A stretch of 64,000 bases of DNA from Vibrio rotiferianus CAIM 577 = LMG 21460 (GTDB lineage Bacteria > Pseudomonadota > Gammaproteobacteria > Enterobacterales > Vibrionaceae): NCBI RefSeq assembly GCF_002741985.1, contig NZ_APHW01000014.1, positions 124,001 to 188,000 of the forward strand. Reading direction: 5' to 3'. The notes beneath the pieces are model-generated. The model ran no database searches. It was not told the DNA's origin and saw only the letters and a program-made list of their open reading frames with translations. Shown one piece after another: positions 62,105 to 64,000 of this stretch. The first letter of the stretch is position 1, and every line of letters begins with the position of its first letter. Both the position numbers and the translations under genes were made by a program.

Positions 62105-64000
62105 ATGAAACTTGTCAAACGCTCCGACAGTGTGAGCAAAGAAACCAATCAGCTTGGCGTTTCTCGCCGTGTATTCATGAAAAACACCTCGCTTGCTGCT
62201 GGTGGTGCGGTTGTAGGTGCAAGCCTTTTTGCACCGGGCATGATGAAGAAAGCGCAAGCTAAATCGGTGGATCCAGAAGCGAAAACAGAGGTCAAACGTA
62301 CCATCTGTTCTCACTGTTCTGTAGGTTGTGGTATCTACGCTGAAGTTCAAAACGGCGTATGGACAGGTCAAGAGCCTGCATTCGACCACCCATTCAACGC
62401 TGGTGGACACTGTGCAAAAGGCGCAGCACTGCGTGAACACGGTCACGGTGAGCGTCGTCTGAAATACCCAATGAAGCTTGAAAACGGTAAGTGGAAGAAG
62501 CTTTCTTGGGATCAAGCGATCGAAGAAATCGGTAACAAGGTGATGGACATCCGCAAAGAGTCGGGTCCAGATTCGGTTTACTGGTTGGGTAGTGCGAAGC
62601 ACAACAACGAACAAGCGTACCTATACCGTAAAATGGCGTCACTTTGGGGTACCAACAATGTTGACCACCAAGCACGTATCTGTCACTCAACAACCGTAGC
62701 AGGTGTGGCAAACACTTGGGGTTACGGTGCGATGACCAACTCTTTCAATGACATGCACAACTGTAAGTCAATGCTGTTCATTGGTTCAAACCCTGCAGAA
62801 GCGCACCCTGTTGCGATGCAGCACATCCTAATCGCGAAAGAGAAGAACAACTGTAAGATCGTTGTTGCGGATCCTCGTCGTACTCGTACCGCTGCAAAAT
62901 CGGATCACTACGTATCGCTGCGTCCGGGTTCTGACGTTGCGTTCATTTGGGGCGTGCTATGGCATGTCTTTGCGAACAACTGGGAAGACAAAGAGTTCAT
63001 TCGTCAGCGTGTTTTCGGTATGGATGAAATCCGTGCGGAAGTAGCTAAGTGGACACCAGCAGAAGTTGAGCGCGTAACTGGCGTTCCTGAGTCTGAAGTT
63101 TACCAAACAGCTAAACTGCTTTCTGAAAACCGTCCGGGTTGTATCGTTTGGTGTATGGGTGGTACTCAGCATACTACTGGTAACAACAACACTCGTGCTT
63201 ACTGTGTACTTGAGCTTGCGCTAGGTAACATCGGTAAATCGGGCGGCGGTGCAAACATCTTCCGTGGTCACGATAACGTACAGGGTGCAACTGACCTTGG
63301 CGTACTATCTGATACGCTTCCAGGCTACTACGGTCTGTCTGAGGGTTCATGGCGTCACTGGTCGAAAGTGTGGGACATCGATTTTGATTGGGTAAAAGGT
63401 CGCTTTGATGACAACGCTTACGGCGGTCAAAAACCAATGAACAGTGCAGGCATTCCTGTGTCTCGTTGGGTGGATGGTGTACTTGAAAACAAAGACAACA
63501 TTCGTCAACGTGAAAACATCCGTGCAATGTTCTACTGGGGTCACGCAGTAAACTCTCAGACTCGTGGTCCTGAGATGAAGAAAGCGATGCAGAAGCTGGA
63601 TATGATGGTTATTGTTGACCCATACCCAACAGTCGCAGCGGTAATGAACGACCGTACTGACGGCGTTTATCTGCTTCCAGCAACGACTCAGTTCGAAACA
63701 CACGGCAGTGTAACTGCTTCTAACCGCTCTATTCAGTGGCGTGATCAGGTTATCGAACCATTGTTCGAATCTAAACCTGACCACGAAATCATGTACCTGC
63801 TAACTAAGAAGCTAGGTTATGAAGATCTGCTGTTCAAGAACATCCGTGTTGAGAACAACCAGCCAGTGATTGAAGACATCACTCGCGAATTTAACAAAGG
63901 CATGTGGACGATCGGTTACACAGGTCAAAGCCCAGAGCGTCTAAAAGCGCACCAACAAAACTGGCACACATTCCACAAGACATCTCTGGAAGCAGAGGGT
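62105..64000 (+). CDS. fdhA: Formate dehydrogenase catalytic subunit, partial (3' end beyond the window)
   Basis: About 632 residues are in the window, open to the edge. Tat signal with SRRVFMK (about residues 20-26), 4Fe-4S site CSHCSVGCG...GGHCAKG (about 62-110), and the metal-ligand region ARICHSTTVAGVANTWGYGA. The residue before the catalytic His is Cys (TGT), not selenocysteine as in E. coli FdnG/FdhF. Further family motifs are GSNPAEAHPVAMQH, CMGGTQHTTGNNNTRA and GHDNVQGATDLG. It oxidises formate in the periplasm using bis-MGD with Mo or W. Fdh beta and gamma subunits should lie beyond the window. GGAG upstream of the ATG. Confidence 0.95.
   Translation, partial: MKLVKRSDSVSKETNQLGVSRRVFMKNTSLAAGGAVVGASLFAPGMMKKAQAKSVDPEAKTEVKRTICSHCSVGCGIYAEVQNGVWTGQEPAFDHPFNAGGHCAKGAALREHGHGERRLKYPMKLENGKWKKLSWDQAIEEIGNKVMDIRKESGPDSVYWLGSAKHNNEQAYLYRKMASLWGTNNVDHQARICHSTTVAGVANTWGYGAMTNSFNDMHNCKSMLFIGSNPAEAHPVAMQHILIAKEKNNCKIVVADPRRTRTAAKSDHYVSLRPGSDVAFIWGVLWHVFANNWEDKEFIRQRVFGMDEIRAEVAKWTPAEVERVTGVPESEVYQTAKLLSENRPGCIVWCMGGTQHTTGNNNTRAYCVLELALGNIGKSGGGANIFRGHDNVQGATDLGVLSDTLPGYYGLSEGSWRHWSKVWDIDFDWVKGRFDDNAYGGQKPMNSAGIPVSRWVDGVLENKDNIRQRENIRAMFYWGHAVNSQTRGPEMKKAMQKLDMMVIVDPYPTVAAVMNDRTDGVYLLPATTQFETHGSVTASNRSIQWRDQVIEPLFESKPDHEIMYLLTKKLGYEDLLFKNIRVENNQPVIEDITREFNKGMWTIGYTGQSPERLKAHQQNWHTFHKTSLEAEG

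Noticed and set aside
61811..62614. Reverse ORF of 267 codons over the FdhX and fdhA starts
   Set aside because: Antisense to Tat and Fe-S motifs that are certain; no initiation signal.

Overview
The window is ordinary chromosomal DNA of a Vibrio, most likely the Harveyi clade (parahaemolyticus/alginolyticus/campbellii group). The evidence is the protein relatedness, the zwf-pgl-gnd operon, the YbiT and NagK sequences, and a tup/mob/fdh neighbourhood laid out as I remember it from V. cholerae. The species cannot be fixed from sequence alone. There is no phage, integron, IS element, CRISPR array, rRNA or tRNA that I can see.

Layout. 0-3 kb: a reverse-strand efflux operon (TolC-like, HlyD-like, ABC-2 permease); the TolC gene has a one-base frameshift. 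3.2-6.6 kb: two small genes and a CitA/DcuS-type two-component pair. 6.7-10 kb: a Fur-controlled siderophore receptor, frameshifted at a run of eight C, with its AraC-type regulator. 10.5-14.2 kb: zwf-pgl-gnd. 14.4-19 kb: tandem paralogous membrane proteins, a DUF1254/DUF1214 exported protein, a LysR regulator and a 45-residue ORF behind an orphan terminator hairpin. 19-22.6 kb: a sigma-54 AcoR-type activator divergent from an aldehyde dehydrogenase, with repeated operators between them. 22.6-31.2 kb: an HD-GYP protein, a TAXI binding protein, a chemoreceptor, a TauE permease and a tctCBA transporter whose tctC-tctB gap holds nested inverted repeats. 31.5-37.4 kb: a patchwork of small genes (GFA, two NUDIX, GNAT, fatty-acid hydroxylase, TapT, NagK) with a YceK-like gene remnant. 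38.2-43.2 kb: tupABC-mobA-mobB/moeA, for tungstate/molybdate uptake and molybdopterin cofactor synthesis. 43.5-47 kb: a sigma-54 response regulator and its kinase. 47-50.4 kb: an MscS channel paired with a membrane NTPase. 50.7-56.9 kb: YbiT, a GDPD/phosphoethanolamine-transferase-like pair (the second gene frameshifted at a run of eight G) and a chemoreceptor. 57-64 kb: fdhD and the formate dehydrogenase locus, cut by the window end.

How it fits together. The most interesting signal is regulatory. Good -24/-12 (sigma-54) promoters lie in front of tupA, in front of the DUF3305 gene and in front of the fdh iron-sulfur gene, with a weaker one in front of fdhD. A sigma-54 activator gene sits divergent to tupA, and an 11-base motif is repeated exactly in two of the relevant intergenic regions, with shorter variants in the fdh upstream region. 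I infer that this two-component system switches on metal uptake, cofactor assembly and formate dehydrogenase together. The tup leader may also fold into a riboswitch-like structure beginning at the predicted transcript start.

The second theme is three runs of exactly eight G/C, all inside envelope-protein genes (siderophore receptor, lipid or LPS modifying enzyme, MscS). Two of them break the frame. They may be phase-variable switches or homopolymer sequencing errors; the sequence alone cannot decide.
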